A stretch of DNA of 64,000 nucleotides, taken from assembly GCF_964340395.1 (NCBI RefSeq), contig NC_135554.1, positions 2,378,501 to 2,442,500 on the forward strand, given 5' to 3'. The notes under the pieces are model-generated. The model saw only the letters and a list, made by a program, of their open reading frames with translations, searched no databases and was not told the DNA's origin. Position numbers and translations under genes: made by a program. Below are positions 10,955 to 53,075 of this stretch, piece by piece; the stretch's first letter is position 1; every line of letters starts with the position of its first letter. This stretch comes from Glandiceps talaboti. Lineage: Eukaryota; Hemichordata; Enteropneusta; Spengelidae.

Positions 10955-13093
10955 GAAATATAGTGTGTAAGTTTACAGACATATAGAAATATAGTAAGTT
11001 ACAGACAGAAATGTAGTAAGTTACAGACATAGAAATGTAGTAAGTTACAGACATATAGAAATATAGTAAGTTACAGACATAGAAATATAGTAAGTTACAG
11101 ACATAGAAATATAGTAAGTTACAGACAGAAATGTAGTAAGTTACAGACATAGAAATATAGTAAGTTACAGACATAGAAATGTAGTAAGTTACAGACATAG
11201 AAATGTAGTAAGTTACAGACAGAAATATAGTAAGTTACAGACATAGAAATATAGTAAGTTACAGACATAGAAATATAGTAAGTTACAGACATAGAAATGT
11301 AGTAAGTTACAGACATAGAAATATAGTAAGTTACAGACATAGAAATGTAGTAAGTTACAGACATAGAAATGTAGTAAGTTACAGACATAGAAATATAGTA
11401 AGTTACAGACATAGAAATGTAGTAAGTTACAGACATAGAAATGTAGTAAGTTACAGACATAGAAATATAGTAAGTTACAGACATAGAAATATAGTAAGTT
11501 ACAGACATAGAAATATAGTAAGTTACAGACAGAAATATAGTAAGTTACAGACATAGAAATGTAGTAAGTTACAGACATAGAAATATAGTAAGTTACAGAC
11601 ATAGAAATATAGTAAGTTACAGACATATAGAAATATAGTAAGTTACAGACATAGAAATATAGTAAGTTACAGACATAGAAATATAGTAAGTTACAGACAT
11701 AGAAATGTAGTAAGTTACAGACATAGAAATGTAGTAAGTTACAGACATAGAAATATAGTAAGTTACAGACATAGAAATGTAGTAAGTTACAGACATAGAA
11801 ATGTAGTAAGTTACAGACATAGAAATATAGTAAGTTACAGACATAGAAATATAGTAAGTTACAGACATAGAAATATAGTAAGTTACAGACAGAAATATAG
11901 TAAGTTACAGACATAGAAATGTAGTAAGTTACAGACATAGAAATATAGTAAGTTACAGACATAGAAATATATAGTAAGTTACAGACATAGAAATATAGTA
12001 AGTTACAGACATAGAAATATAGTAAGTTACAGACATAGAAATGTAGTAAGTTACAGACATAGAAATGTAGTAAGTTACAGACATAGAAATATAGTAAGTT
12101 ACAGACATAGAAATATAGTAAGTTACAGACATAGAAATATAGTAAGTTACAGACAGAAATATAGTAAGTTACAGACATAGAAATGTAGTAAGTTACAGAC
12201 ATAGAAATATAGTAAGTTACAGACAGAAATGTAGTAAGTTACAGACATATAGAAATATAGTAAGTTACAGACATAGAAATATAGTAAGTTACAGACATAG
12301 AAATATAGTAAGTTACAGACATAGAAATATAGTAAGTTACAGACAGAAATATAGTAAGTTACAGACATAGAAATATAGTAAGTTACAGACATAGAAATAT
12401 AGTAAGTTACAGACATAGAAATGTAAGTTACAAACATAGAAATGTAAGTTACAAACACAGAAATGTAAGTTACAGACACAGAAATGTAAGTTACAGACAT
12501 AGAAATATAGTAAGTTACAGACATAGAAATATAGTAAGTTACAGACAGAAATATAGTAAGTTACAGACATAGAAATATAGTAAGTTACAGACATAGAAAT
12601 ATAGTAAGTTACAGACATAGAAATGTAAGTTACAAACACAGAAATGTAAGTTACAAACACAGAAATGTAAGTTACAGACACAGAAATGTAAGTTACAGAC
12701 ACAGAAATGTAGTAAGTTACAGACATAGAAATGTAGTAAGTTACAGACATAGAAATATAGTAAGTTACAGACATAGAAATATAGTAAGTAATAGACATAG
12801 AAATGTAGTAAGTTACAGACATAGAAATGTAGTAAGTTACAGACATAGAAATATAGTAAGTTACAGACATAGAAATATAGTAATTTACAGACATAGAAAT
12901 GTAAGTTATAGACATAGAAATGTAAGTTACAGACATAGAAATATAGTAAGTTACAGACAGAAATATAGTAAGTTACAGACATAGAAATATAGTAAGTTAT
13001 AGACATAGAAATGTAAGTTACAAACACAGAAATGTAAGTTACAGACATAGAAATGTAAGTTACAGACACAGAAATGTAAGTTACAGACACAGA
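10955..13093. repeat. ~24-bp minisatellite, roughly 90 copies, with higher-order structure
   Basis: The main unit is ATAGAAATATAGTAAGTTACAGAC with ATAG/GTAG variants and shorter 20-22 bp forms. A 360-bp higher-order period is visible: 11341-11600 is repeated essentially base for base at 11701-11960. Nearly every unit contains GTAAGTTACAG. Long minus-strand ORFs (MSVTYYIS-type repeats) are by-products of the 24-bp period. Confidence 0.95.
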
Positions 13094-13210
13094 CACCTAT
13101 TATACATTTAATATAACAGACATTTACATGTAAATAATATAGCATATAAGTGTACAAAACGTAATAGGGTATTATAGAGAAAATTGCCTTCTGCTACTTG
13201 TGTATATTTG

Positions 13211-13717
13211 TTAGTCCCCGCTGGACGAAGTCCGGGATGGGGACTTATGGATTGGGTTCCGTCCGTCCGTCCGTCCGTCCGTCCGTCCGCAGACATAACT
13301 CAGACATGCTTGAACAGATCTCATTCAAAGTTGGTATTAGAACAGTGTTCTATGACATACATGAGCATATCCATTTTCATCATGATACGATCCAATATGG
13401 CTGCCTGGCAGCCATTTTGTTTGTGTATTTTCCATGTCCAAAGCCATAACTCAGACATGCTTGAACAGATCTCATTCAAAGTTGGTATTAGGACAGTGTT
13501 CTATGACATACATGTGCATATCCATTTTCGTCGTGATACGATCCCCCATACCCGACCCATTCTTTATTGTTGTAGGCATGTTCCATGTCCAACAAGCAGA
13601 CACAACATATCTAAGTCTGTTTGATTTAGGTTCACAAGTGTTGTTGCGTGATCAGAGTAGTGATAATTCCTTAAAACCCAATCATAGCGGGGACTATGTC
13701 ATTCTCAATGACTTGTT
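13211..13717 (+). mobile_element. Dispersed family A, copy 1 (two internal units)
   Basis: Starts with TTAGTCCCCGCTGGACGAAG, a potential hairpin with the following GTCCGGGATGGGGA, then ATTGGGTTCCGTCCG and (CCGT)n at 13257-13290. Next come two units beginning at CATAACTCAGACATGCTTG. It ends with the family-specific 3' block (CCCGACCC...AATGACTTGTT). Ends match copies at 21.1 and 38.2 kb, so this is a discrete element. No coding capacity is recognised and the mobility class is unknown. Confidence 0.7.
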
Positions 13718-14595
13718 CATTTGTGATTTACACACTTTGTGTTCCTTGTTTGATCACTACATTATATATTAGAAATATTGATGAGAGTTCTGTAGCCATA
13801 TTACTTTGTAATCCTGTATATATCACAATTAAGGGTTGTTAGTTACAATACCAACTGTAATGTTTTACTGTCATAAAAAGATAATGACAATATGGAGTGA
13901 CTGCTTTGGAGATTCTAACATTGCCATAAAATGGACCAAAATATTACATTGATCAAGTGGAATGACAGGACTGAAAATTGGAAGTTGTAATTGTGTTTCA
14001 GGGACAGCTGAGGAGATTATGAAATATAGTGGCTAAGACTTGAACACTGATTAAACCTGTAGAACTCATCAAAATATTCTAATATCTCTGAACTGGAGCC
14101 ATGCAGGCAAAATTGTCAACATAAATCATGTATTAGCCCACTTTGGTCTCCACACTTACCAAACCACTGATATCAAAAACACAGCCTTTTTTGTCATTTT
14201 TAGAGACATCTTATGATTTCATATTCAGAGCTAAATTACCCAGCTATATGAAATGACACATCATACTCTGCAAATAAGAACAATATTATACCTTTCTATT
14301 TACTACTAGTAGGGAAAATTGGGTGGGGTGGGGGAGAGGTTTTAAATCCTAGGGTGTGATGGGGGATATTAAATCATCATACTCTAAGTGAGAATTAGTA
14401 ACCTTGGAAGAAAAGGACATTATTCATAAGTACAAATTGCATATCTTTCTTTATTCAGGTCATGTACTACAAAGTGTGATCATATACCATTTATATCACC
14501 AATATATAGATGAACTTGTAATTCACAGTTATGGAAATGGTAGATATCACCAGTATATACATTGTAATTTGTAGATGAAATTGTAATTCTCAGTT
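13718..14595. other. Unannotated stretch
   Basis: AT-rich sequence with no exon or organised repeat recognised. A G-rich run (GGGTGGGGTGGGGG) is near 14320. Confidence 0.35.
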
Positions 14596-14944
14596 ATGAT
14601 ACGATCCAATATGGCTGCCTGATAGCCATTTTGCTTGCGAATTTTCTATGTCCAAAGCCATAACTCAGACATGCTTGACCAGATCTCATTCAAAGTTGCT
14701 ATTAGGACTTTGTTATATGACATACATGTGCATATTCATTGTTGTCATGATACGATCCAATATGGCTACCTGGCAGCCATTTTGTTTGCGAATTTTCCAT
14801 GTCCAAAGCCATAACTCAGACATGCTTGAACAGAGTAGTGATATCAAAAACAACCATATGAGGCCAAACAACATTAACCAGGTTTTGAAAATGACAACAT
14901 AAACTGCCAGTTCCGTAAAACCCAATCATTTTCAATGACTTGTT
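14596..14944 (+). mobile_element. Dispersed family A, head-less and internally deleted copy
   Basis: Begins within a 151-bp unit (ACGATCCAATATGGCTGCC) and includes two unit starts. It then passes directly into a degraded form of the 3' block (AGAGTAGTGAT, AAAACCCAATCAT, TCAATGACTTGTT). The 5' head is missing. Confidence 0.65.
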
Positions 14945-15071
14945 TCTCAAAAATCTTGTCCAAATTTTTTGGCACTGTCCAACAATACTCCTTGTCATGT
15001 AAATGACATCGACTGACATCAAATATACATGTAATCTGTAATCTGATAAGGGGTTCTAATGCAAACCATGA

Positions 15072-44676
<29,605 letters not shown>

Positions 44677-44692
44677 CATTGGAGGTTCATAG

Positions 44693-44789
44693 CCAATTGC
44701 AAAGCAATTGGTTTTCTTGAGAACTATGGGAAAACGAGCTAGCCCTTTGCATCATGGGAAAACAAGTTAGCCTGTTGCATCAAGAAAAC
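44693..44789 (+). promoter_or_regulatory. 3' UTR stem-loop and repeat region
   Basis: CCAATTGC-AAA-GCAATTGG (44693-44711) is a perfect 8-bp stem. GTTTTCTTGA (44712-44721) can pair with TCAAGAAAAC (44780-44789). Between them ATGGGAAAAC-AG-TAGCC and TTGCATCA occur twice in direct orientation. Confidence 0.5.
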
Positions 44790-45053
44790 TGAACGCTTGA
44801 CCCTTGATTTTTGGCAGTTTTATTTGGCCCCAATAATCTGATAAATAATGTGATGAACCACACAAAATGTTAACAGTAAAAACTATATTTTATCACTTTT
44901 TTTCATTATTTTCACCATCTTCCAAGTTTATTTGGAAATTATTGTCCAAAAATATATATTTGAACATGTATGTATATTCTCATGTTAAAGATAATGTGAG
45001 CAGAGCTCTGTCTGTAAAGTGTTATGATAAATGACAGAGTTGAGATGCATCCA

Positions 45054-45059
45054 AATAAA
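45054..45059 (+). terminator. Polyadenylation signal AATAAA
   Basis: Canonical hexamer 378 bases after the stop codon, the first one on the plus strand after the gene. Confidence 0.5.
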
Positions 45060-45076
45060 CTATAATCTCCAGACTA

Positions 45077-45570
45077 TAGTAGTAATCAAATGTTACTTTC
45101 AGTCTCTGATTACAAATCACAAACATAGTCCATTACTTTAGAAGTTTGGGTTCAAAGGCTTTCAACAAATAACGTTAATGCAAAGTCGTGATGTAGCTGC
45201 CAATAATTGGACATTCTTCAATGTTTTAAGACATTGGACTACATGACAGTTACACATATCTGAATCTTCTTTTCATTTTAGTTTATTCCTGAACCTGTGG
45301 AATTTATTAGCTAAAATAGTCTATTTTATTTGTCGTCCAAAATTAAGGTAAATCTTTTGAAAGACAGATATGCAGATATTATATATGATTTGATGCCCAA
45401 ATCTGACATTTTTGTCAGAGTTACCTGAAAGCTTTCCTGTTTAGGTGAATTTGTCCTCTTCTTGTCTCCATCTGACAATCTTAGATATTCAATGGAAGCA
45501 AACATTTCTCATGTTGTAATTCTTCAATTGAAAGTTCTTTGAGAGAATTATAAATCTAAGACAAAAGTAA
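45077..45570. other. Unannotated stretch downstream of the gene
   Basis: AT-rich; nothing recognised. Confidence 0.35.
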
Positions 45571-45572
45571 GT

Positions 45573-47060
45573 GTATGTCAGCCCATTATATCAGGTAGAT
45601 ATAAATGTGTATACACCATGGTGTGTGTGTCAGCCCATTATATCAGGTAGATATAAATGTGTACACACCATGGTGTGTATGTCAGCCCATTATATCAGGT
45701 AGATATAAACCTGTACACACCATGGTGTGTATGTCTGCCCATTATATCAGGTAGATATAAATGTGTACACACCATGGTGTGTATGTCAACCCATTATATC
45801 AGGTAGATATAAATGTGTATACACCATGGTGTGTATGTCAGCCCATTATATCAGGTAGATATAAATGTGTACACACCATGGTGTGTGTGTCAGCCCATTA
45901 TATCAGGTAGATATAAATGTGTACACACCATGGTGTGTATGTCAGCCCATTATATCAGGTAGATATAAATGTGTACACACCATGGTGTGTATGTCAGCCC
46001 ATTATATCAGGTAGATATAAATGTGTACACACCATGGTGTGTATGTCAGCCCATTATATCAGGTAGATATAAATGTGTATACACCATGGTGTGTGTGTCA
46101 GCCCATTATATCAGGTAGATATAAACGTGTACACACCATGGTGTGTATGTCAGCCCATTGTATTGGTAGATATAAATGTGTACACACCATGGTGTGTATG
46201 TCAGCCCATTATATCAGGTAGATATAAATGTGTACACACCATGGTGTGTGTGTCAGCCCATTGTATCAGGTAGATATAAATGTGTACACACCATGGTGTG
46301 TATGTCAGCCCATTATATCAGGTAGATATAAATGTGTATACACCATGGTGTGTATGTCAGCCCATTATATCAGGTAGATATAAATGTGTACACACCATGG
46401 TGTGTATGTCAGCCCATTATATCAGGTAGATATAAATGTGTATACACCATGGTGTGTATGTCAGCCCATTATATCAGGTAGATATAAATGTGTACACACC
46501 ATGGTGTGTATGTCAGCCCATTATATCAGGTAGATATAAATGTGTATACACCATGGTGTGTATGTCAGCCCATTATATCAGGTAGATATGTGTACACACC
46601 ATGGTGTGTATGTCAACCCGGTATCAGGTAGATATAAATGTGTACACACCATGGTGTGTATGTCAACCATGTATCAGGTAGATATAAACCTGTACACACC
46701 ATGGTGTGTATGTCAACCCGGTATCAGGTAGATATAAATGTGTACACACCATGGTGTGTATGTCAACCATGTATCAGGTAGATATAAACCTGTACACACC
46801 ATGGTGTGTATGTCAACCTGGTATCAGGTAGATATAAATGTGTACACACCAGGGTGTGTATGTCAACCATGTATCAGGTAAATATAAACCTGTACACACC
46901 ATGGTGTGTATGTCAACCCGGTATCAGGTAGATATAAATGTGTACACACCATGGTGTGTATGTCAACCATGTATCAGGTAGATTTAAACCTGTACACACC
47001 ATGGTATGTATGTCAACCCTGTATCAGGTAGATATATACGTGTACACACCATGGTATGTA
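45573..47060. repeat. 52-bp minisatellite with palindromic core, about 29 copies
   Basis: Unit CAGCCCATTATATCAGGTAG then ATATAAATGTGTACACACC and ATGGTGTGTATGT. ACACACCATGGTGTGT is a perfect 16-bp palindrome in most units. From about 46590 the unit shortens to about 46 bp (TCAACCCGGTATCAGG) with an alternating two-unit pattern. Confidence 0.95.
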
Positions 47061-47084
47061 TCATTTTGGTTTATTCTGATGACC

Positions 47085-49115
47085 CTTCAATGATTTCACT
47101 CCAGGGTTGACTTTTGTTGATTGCACTCCAGGGTTGACTTTCATTGACTGCACTCCAGGGTTGACTTTCATTGATTTCACATCCTGGGTTGACTTTCATT
47201 GATTCACTCCAGGGTTGACTTTCATTGATTTCACATCCTGGGTTGACTTTCATTGATTCACTCCAGGGTTGACTTTTGTTGATTGCACTCCAGGGTTGAC
47301 TTTCATTGATTGCACTCCAGGGTTGACTTTCATTGATTTCACTCCAGGGTTGACTTTCATTGATTCACTCCAGGGTTGACTTTCATTGATTTCACTCCAG
47401 GGTTGACTTTCATTGATTGCACTCCAGGGTTGACTTTCATTGATTTCACATCCAGGGTTGACTTTCATTGATTCACTCCAGGGTTGACTTTCATTGATTA
47501 CACTCCAGGGTTGACTTTCATTGATTGCACTCCAGGGTTGACTTTCATTGATTGCACTCCAGGGTTGACTTTCATTGATTCACTCCAGGGTTGACTTTCA
47601 TTGATTTCACTCCAGGGTTGACTTTCATTGATTGCACTCCAGGGTTGACTTTCATTGATTTCACATCCAGGGTTGACTTTCATTGATTCACTCCAGGGTT
47701 GACTTTCATTGATTACACTCCAGGGTTGACTTTCATTGATTGCACTCCAGGGTTGACTTTCATTGATTGCACTCCAGGGTTGACTTTCATTGATTGCACT
47801 CCAGGGTTGACTTTCATTGATTACACTCCAGGGTTGACTTTCATTGATTGCACTCCAGGGTTGACTTTCATTGATTGCACTCCAGGGTTGACTTTCATTG
47901 ATTGCACTCCAGGGTTGACTTTCAATGAATCACTCCAGGGTTGACTTTCATTGATTGCACTCCAGGGTTGACTTTCATTGATTGCACTCCAGGGTTGACT
48001 TTCATTGATTACACTCCAGGGTTGACTTTCAATGAATCACTCCAGGGTTGACTTTCATTGATTGCACTCCAGGGTTGACTTTCATTGATTGCACTCCAGG
48101 GTTGACTTTCATTGATTACACTCCAGGGTTGACTTTCATTGATTCACTCCAGGGTTGACTTTCATTGATTCACATCCTGGGTTGACTTTCATTGATTCAC
48201 ATCCTGGGTTGACTTTCATTGATTGCACTCCAGGGTTGACTTTCATTGATTCACATCCTGGGTTGACTTTCATTGATTGCACTCCAGGGTTGACTTTCAT
48301 TGATTCACATCCTGGGTTGACTTTCATTGATTCACTCCAGGGTTGACTTTCATTGATTGCACTCCAGGGTTGACTTTCATTGATTCACATCCTGGGTTGA
48401 CTTTCATTGATTGCACTCCAGGGTTGACTTTCATTGATTGCACTCCAGGGTTGACTTTCATTGATTGCACTCCAGGGTTGACTTTCATTGATTCACTCCA
48501 GGGTTGACTTTCATTGATTACACTCCAGGGTTGACTTTCATTGATTGCACTCCAGGGTTGACTTTCATTGATTCACTCCAGGGTTGACTTTCATTGATTG
48601 CACTCCAGGTTTGACTTTCATTGATTGCACTCCAGGGTTGACTTTCATTGATTCACTCCAGGGTTGACTTTCATTGATTACACTCCAGGGTTGACTTTCA
48701 TTGATTGCACTCCAGGGTTGACTTTCATTGATTTCACTCCAGGGTTGACTTTCATTGATTTCACATCCTGGGTTGACTTTCATTGATTGCACTCCAGGGT
48801 TGACTTTCATTGATTGCACTCCAGGGTTGACTTTCATTGATTGCACTCCAGGGTTGACTTTCATTGATTGCACTCCAGGGTTGACTTTCATTGATTCACT
48901 CCAGGGTTGACTTTCATTGATTGCACTCCAGGGTTGACTTTCATTGATTGCACTCCAGGGTTGACTTTCATTGATTGCACTCCAGGGTTGACTTTCATTG
49001 ATTTCACATCCAGGGTTGACTTTCATTGATTCACTCCAGGGTTGACTTTCATTGATTGCACTCCAGGGTTGACTTACAGTGAGTGCACTCCAGGGTTGAC
49101 TTTCATTGATGGTGA
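47085..49115. repeat. 24-29 bp minisatellite, roughly 75 copies
   Basis: Unit GGGTTGACTTTCATTGATTG then CACTCCA. Shorter (TTCACTCCA) and longer (TTTCACATCCT) spacer variants are interspersed. It runs directly into the 57-bp array. Confidence 0.95.
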
Positions 49116-50030
49116 AGATGTGTTTCAAATAACTATTCTTACCTACATACCCCTGTAGGTATTTGATGGTGAAGATGTGTACCAAATAACTATTCTTACC
49201 TACATACCCCTGTAGGTATTTGATGGTGATGATGTGTACCAAATAACTATTCTTACCTACATACTCCTGTAGGTATTTGATGGTGATGATGTGTACCAAA
49301 TAACTATTCTTACCTACATACCCCTGTAGGTATTTGATGGTGATGATGTGTACCAAATAACTATTCTTACCTACATACCCCTGTAGGTATTTGATGGTGA
49401 TGATGTGTACCAAATAACTATTCTTACCTACATACTCCTGTAGGTATTTGATGGTGATGATGTGTACCAAATAACTATTCTTACCTACATACCCCTGTAG
49501 GTATTTGATGGTGATGATGTGTACCAAATAACTATTCTTACCTACATACCCCTGTAGGTATTTGATGGTGATGATGTGTACCAAATAACTATTCTTACCT
49601 ACATACCCCTGTAGGTATTTGATGGTGATGATGTGTACCAAATAACTATTCTTACCTACATACCCCTGTAGGTATTTGATGGTGATGATGTGTACCAAAT
49701 AACTATTCTTACCTACATACCCCTGTAGGTATTTGATGGTGATGATGTGTACCAAATAACTATTCTTACCTACATACCCCTGTAGGTATTTGATGGTGAT
49801 GATGTGTACCAAATAACTATTCTTACCTACATACCCCTGTAGGTATTTGATGGTGATGATGTGTACCAAATAACTATTCTTACCTACATACCCCTGTAGG
49901 TATTTGATGGTGATGATGTGTACCAAATAACTATTCTTACCTACATACCCCTGTAGGTATTTGATGGTGATGATGTGTACCAAATAACTATTCTTACCTA
50001 CATACCCCTGTAGGTATTTGATGGTGAAGA
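49116..50030. repeat. 57-bp minisatellite, 16 copies, very uniform
   Basis: Unit GTATTTGATGGTGATGATGT then GTACCAAATAACTATTC and TTACCTACATACCCCTGTAG. Nearly all copies are identical, apart from a few CCCCTG/CTCCTG changes and GAAGATG in the edge copies. On the minus strand the 19-codon unit has no stop. Confidence 0.97.
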
Positions 50031-50542
50031 TGAGACAAGAAAGGGACTGAAATAAGTCAATTTAATTTTTTTTTAAAATTTCTATCAAGAATGTCTACCT
50101 CAAAGCAAGCGTGAAAGTGAAAGGTTAGGGAAGAGAATAAGATTTTATGACCAATACCCCACCTGTATTTTATACTTGTCTCTCTTTTACAAACCTGTAC
50201 TCTACATGGTATTAACAAGTACTAATAGCAGTCTTTACTTGTCCTTTGTCAGCAGAAAAAATACAAGAAAACAAATTTTTGATATTTTTCTTTTAAATAT
50301 ATGAACTTCCAGATTGTGAAAGCTCTAGATATAATCTAGATATAGAGAAAGCTATAGAAGAAATGTAGTATGTGTATTGTGTCTATAGTGGGTAGTAATT
50401 ATACCCAGCTTTGTTTGTTTGTTTGTTTGTATGTTTGTGTATAAAGGTGAAAGGTCATTCATAGATTTGTAATTGTTTATCTAGGTGATTCCTTATGTTT
50501 ACATGTCTGCTTCCTGTTTGTCCTTTTTTGTTGTTTTTTCAG
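50031..50542. other. Unannotated stretch
   Basis: Unique AT-rich sequence; a short (GTTT)n run is near 50411-50440. Confidence 0.35.
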
Positions 50543-50657
50543 ACAGATTCGGGGAAAAAATGACTTTGTGGGGTTCATGCAGTTTAGACGGAACTTTCGG
50601 AGTATGAAGTACATTGTGAGAAAAATGTATGTAAACCATAGATTTGAGTACAACTAA
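50543..50657 (+). other. Weak candidate terminal exon
   Basis: A strong acceptor (TTGTTGTTTTTTCAG) precedes an open stretch reading QIRGKNDFVGFMQF... to TAA at 50655-50657. The entry phase (one base completing a codon) equals that of ZSWIM exon 'l'. The peptide matches nothing I know, so this may be chance. Confidence 0.15.
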
Positions 50658-51700
50658 TCCGATGTGGTTTTGAATTCACTGTTATCATACAACAGAATCA
50701 TGGTATTTATAATGAATTGGATCCTACAGTATATGATTTAGTGGGGCAAACAATAACCAAACAAACAATGATGATAGTTATGCAAAAAAAAAGCGGTCAG
50801 TCAGGTGTTTTCAGGAGGATCGTCTACTTGGAGACAAAAATCACATGAAAACTATTGACATTACCATGGTAGTAAGTTGAATTGGTTGCAATGGAATGAA
50901 TTCATTTCTTCCATTTGTTTTCAATTGTATAGTAATTACTGTGATGTTTGTTAGCACACACAGTGCTGGTAGATGTAACCATGTAACCTTGGAAACAAAC
51001 AGATATGTTTGGCATACCATATCCATGATGTACATTTTCATAGAGCTTTGTAAAAAGAAAAAAGAAAGATACCCATTCCAAGGTGGTCCAGAGCAATATA
51101 TTTTCCGGAGTTTACTATACAATCCTACCTGGGTATGGGTGTATAAGTGTGTATTGGCTAGTAATGCTTTATAAAGCTACTTTGTTGGCAAAAACATAGT
51201 ACACAATACACTTTAATGTAACAATAGCAAAGGAAATGTGGGTTTTTTCTACATGTGTTTGTTGACTATAGAATGTAGAAGTGTTTCAACACCTTGAAAC
51301 ATGTATGTATGGTGTACAGGTTGTCATATCGAGTACCATGATATGGGTGCACACAAATGAGATTAAATCATTCTATTTGGCATTAGTATACTTAGCAAAG
51401 TTACTTATATATGTATAGAAATGGATGGCATTTCCATTTCTCTCTCAACCAATCAGATCTTTGACAAGAAGGCAAAGAATTAACAATTCTGATACCCTCT
51501 GATCAGCAAGCTCAAAAACAAAAACAAACAAAAAATATCAACCAGTTGTAGCCAATCAGAGATTATGTTATATAAGTTGTCAAAGTAAAGCAAGTAATAC
51601 AGTCAATATGATTGATCAAACAAGTTGAATAATAATGAGGTAGAATGCAAACGTCTGTAGCAGTTTAAATTTCAATTGTTAATTGTGTTTTCCATGTGTA
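50658..51700. other. Unannotated stretch
   Basis: No conserved coding sequence recognised in ORFs 50841-51122 or 50896-51174. Confidence 0.35.
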
Positions 51701-51701
51701 C

Positions 51702-51735
<34 letters not shown>
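51702..51735. repeat. (TGT)11 microsatellite
   Basis: Uninterrupted trinucleotide run. Confidence 0.95.
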
Positions 51736-51736
<1 letters not shown>

Positions 51737-52339
51737 TATTATTATTGAGTCACACGTCAAAGCTAGAAATATGTACACCTTTATTTTGACATGTGTGTAT
51801 TTCTATACATTGCATTCCATCTACAAGTAGGAAGACCAAATCTTGACAAAAAAAATGCACTATTCTATTTCTGCTTTCTTTTATCTTTCTGTCATGTCCT
51901 CTATTCTTTATTTCATGTATTTTTAATTGATAACTTCCTATGCAAGTGTGCTAGGCATTGCAATTCAACATGTTATCAAATGGAATTTATCAATTTCTTT
52001 TTGTATATGATATTGATTGTCACATGATCTTAGCTGGTTCTTTATTCAGTAAAGGCGTTAGAACTTTTACCTTTTAAAGACCTCTGACTTGACAGCAGTC
52101 TATGAGTATAGCGCCCCTAGCATCCATGTGTATTGGTTGTTTCACTCTCAGCAACATTGTGATCAAGCTCAATACAAATACACACTGCAAAATCTTTTTT
52201 GCAAGAAGACTTTGTTTTAAAACTTCATTATCTTTAATGTTACTGTTTGAAGTGTACTTTCATGATTTTACAAATCAATACAATACTGTACAGTTTAAAT
52301 GATGCTGTACCTCTGAGGGTTTTTATCACAACTTCAAGA
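51736..52339. other. Unannotated stretch
   Basis: AT-rich; nothing recognised. Confidence 0.35.
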
Positions 52340-53075
52340 CTGTAGGTATGGTGAAGGGTCTGTCTATTTGTGTATGTATGGATGGACGTCTGTGTGAATT
52401 TGAGTGTGGCAACTTAAACTCAAAAAACACTTTGCTGATTACCTTGGTATTTGTCAATGTATTGCTGAAAATGTCAAGTTGCAAAATTAGTCACATGATA
52501 GCGCATTTGAGTGAATGTTTTTGACAAATAGTTTACACCAAAAACTACAAGTGGATTTAGTCTGAATTGTGGTGTGATGTGGTTGTTTTAAAAGGGTGTC
52601 TTGGTGTAAAACTCTTAAAAGTCATAATCTATAGAATAGAATGGATATAGGATGTTTGTAGGGGTCCAAACATATAGCATATATGAAGACATGGTATTGA
52701 TATGCTTAGATGGATAAAACAGGATATTTGGTTAAAAATCAAGTTTATACGGATTTTTCTTGGGATGTGTACATTAAGAATGGTTGATGATTCCCCATGT
52801 TGGTCTCAAATTAGCTCTAAAAGTGGGTCAATTGAAATCTAAAACTTACAAGTTACTGGGGAGATTGGTTGGATGTTCCTATCCTTGCCCAGGTGATAAC
52901 TTATTCCAGGTGATGACTTGTTCCAGGCAAGATTGTTTTATTAAAGTTTATAAGTGAAAAGGTGTTTCTTGTCAAACTGAAAATTTAAGTACGTCAATAA
53001 TTGTTCAAGTACTAAATGAAGTAAAAGTATAATCACTTGTGCTTTAATGCCATTGGCAGTATTATTTTTTTTTAA
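52340..53075 (+). mobile_element. Dispersed family B-related diverged copy
   Basis: A head with TGTCTATTTGTGTATG, then AACTTAAACTCAAAAAAC, ACTGGGGAGATTGGTTGG, and an end with CTTTAATGCCATTGGCAGTA, equivalent to the end of the 16-17.4 kb copy. The terminal CAGTTGTGCTA is degraded. Confidence 0.5.

Larger units (their letters stand above)
44677..45075 (+). other. ZSWIM6: Probable 3' UTR
   Basis: From the stop to about 15-20 bases after the first good polyadenylation signal at 45054. It starts with a stem-loop region (44693-44789). The true 3' end could be further downstream. Confidence 0.5.

Noticed and set aside
11213-12202. 329-codon minus-strand ORF of SVTYYIS/VCNLLYF repeats
   Set aside because: Direct product of the 24-bp minisatellite.
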